Assembly: GCA_002353215.1 (NCBI GenBank)
Contig: DEJD01000097.1
Coordinates: 1 to 6,572, forward strand
Length of the DNA: 6,572 nt
Direction: 5' to 3'
Source of the DNA: Prevotellaceae bacterium UBA2757
Lineage (GTDB): Bacteria; Bacteroidota; Bacteroidia; Bacteroidales; Bacteroidaceae
Shown here: piece after piece, positions 6,430-6,572 of the stretch
Numbering within the stretch: the stretch's first letter is position 1
How the letters are laid out: each line of letters starts with the position of its first letter
Program-made: the position numbers and the translations under genes
Notes under the pieces: generated by a model
Seen by the model: the letters and a program-made list of their open reading frames with translations, nothing else
What the model was told of the DNA's origin: nothing
The model's database searches: none

Positions 6430-6461
6430 TTTGGTCACGTCGGAATAAGTGCTTACCTTTG
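6430..6461 (+). promoter_or_regulatory. Promoter of the tRNA gene
   Basis: -33 TTTG (6430-6433), 20 nt, then -7 TACCTTTG (6454-6461), a full consensus match. The following bases GCACTCGCTTTT resemble what I recall downstream of stable-RNA promoters in Bacteroidetes. RNA would start around 6466-6468, about 85 nt before the tRNA 5' end. Confidence 0.8.
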
Positions 6462-6472
6462 CACTCGCTTTT

Positions 6473-6520
6473 GGAAAGGAACACCTTCCGGAGCACAATA
6501 GAGATTCGGGTGCGGGTCTC
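6473..6520 (+). other. Structured tRNA 5' leader
   Basis: The precursor leader contains GGAAAGG (6473-6479) and CCTTCC (6484-6489), which can pair across a 4-nt loop with one bulged A. A weaker GAGA/TCTC pairing follows (6501-6504 with 6517-6520). These would be part of the 5' extension removed by RNase P. A regulatory role is not supported by anything else seen. Confidence 0.4.
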
Positions 6521-6551
6521 ATGAAAATTGAAATAATGCACAAATAAATGA

Positions 6552-6572
6552 GGGCGTTTAGCTCAGCTGGTT
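6552..6572 (+). tRNA. tRNA gene, 5' part only (cut by window edge)
   Basis: The last 21 bases fit the start of a tRNA: acceptor strand GGGCGTT (7 nt), T8 and A9, D-stem GCTC, then the D-loop start AGCTGGTT. The anticodon lies outside the window, so the amino acid cannot be read. A strong stable-RNA promoter upstream (6430-6461) supports the call. Confidence 0.88.

Noticed and set aside
6308..6541. 77-codon leftward ORF in the right intergenic region
   Set aside because: It is antisense to the strong tRNA promoter and leader and to the candidate small ORF. The protein is a mix of basic and hydrophobic residues with no recognisable motif, and no promoter for it was seen.

Overview
The window looks like chromosomal DNA from an anaerobic or microaerophilic Bacteroidales species, probably Prevotellaceae or a relative. 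This is inferred, not proven. The evidence is three good matches to the Bacteroidetes sigma factor promoter (TTTG, 19-20 nt, TAnnTTTG), weak or absent Shine-Dalgarno sites, a reverse rubrerythrin with a rubredoxin, and a long CBM20-GH77 glucanotransferase of the kind found in gut and oral Bacteroidetes.

Layout. Positions 1-178 are intergenic, with a heptamer tandem repeat at the left edge and a promoter overlapped by an inverted repeat. Positions 179-992 (+) hold two oxidative-stress genes: a reverse rubrerythrin (peroxide reductase) and a 52-residue rubredoxin that could supply it with electrons. A hairpin and a second heptamer repeat lie between them. The rubredoxin meets the next gene tail to tail, sharing a TTAA that provides both stop codons, and its probable terminator lies inside the 3' end of the opposing gene. 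Positions 989-5926 (-) are a compact operon, read right to left: a DPE2-like 4-alpha-glucanotransferase with two starch-binding modules, a membrane-anchored protein with M15/DUF5715-like motifs (overlapping it by ATGA), and an RluA-family pseudouridine synthase with a long cysteine-containing N-terminal extension. A promoter (5958-5989) sits just upstream of the glucanotransferase.

Positions 5927-6551 are a 0.6-kb AT-rich divergent intergenic region. It holds the operon promoter, inverted repeats, a possible rightward promoter, a candidate 26-residue single-pass membrane protein, and a strong promoter for a tRNA gene that begins at 6552 and is cut by the window edge.

The left genes form a coherent unit: rubredoxin to rubrerythrin to hydrogen peroxide. 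The leftward operon mixes maltodextrin metabolism, a putative envelope protein and RNA modification, with no obvious shared pathway. I see no defence system, mobile element or CRISPR array. The least explained items are the small membrane ORF, the dyad over the rubrerythrin promoter, and the terminator nested in the opposing coding sequence.
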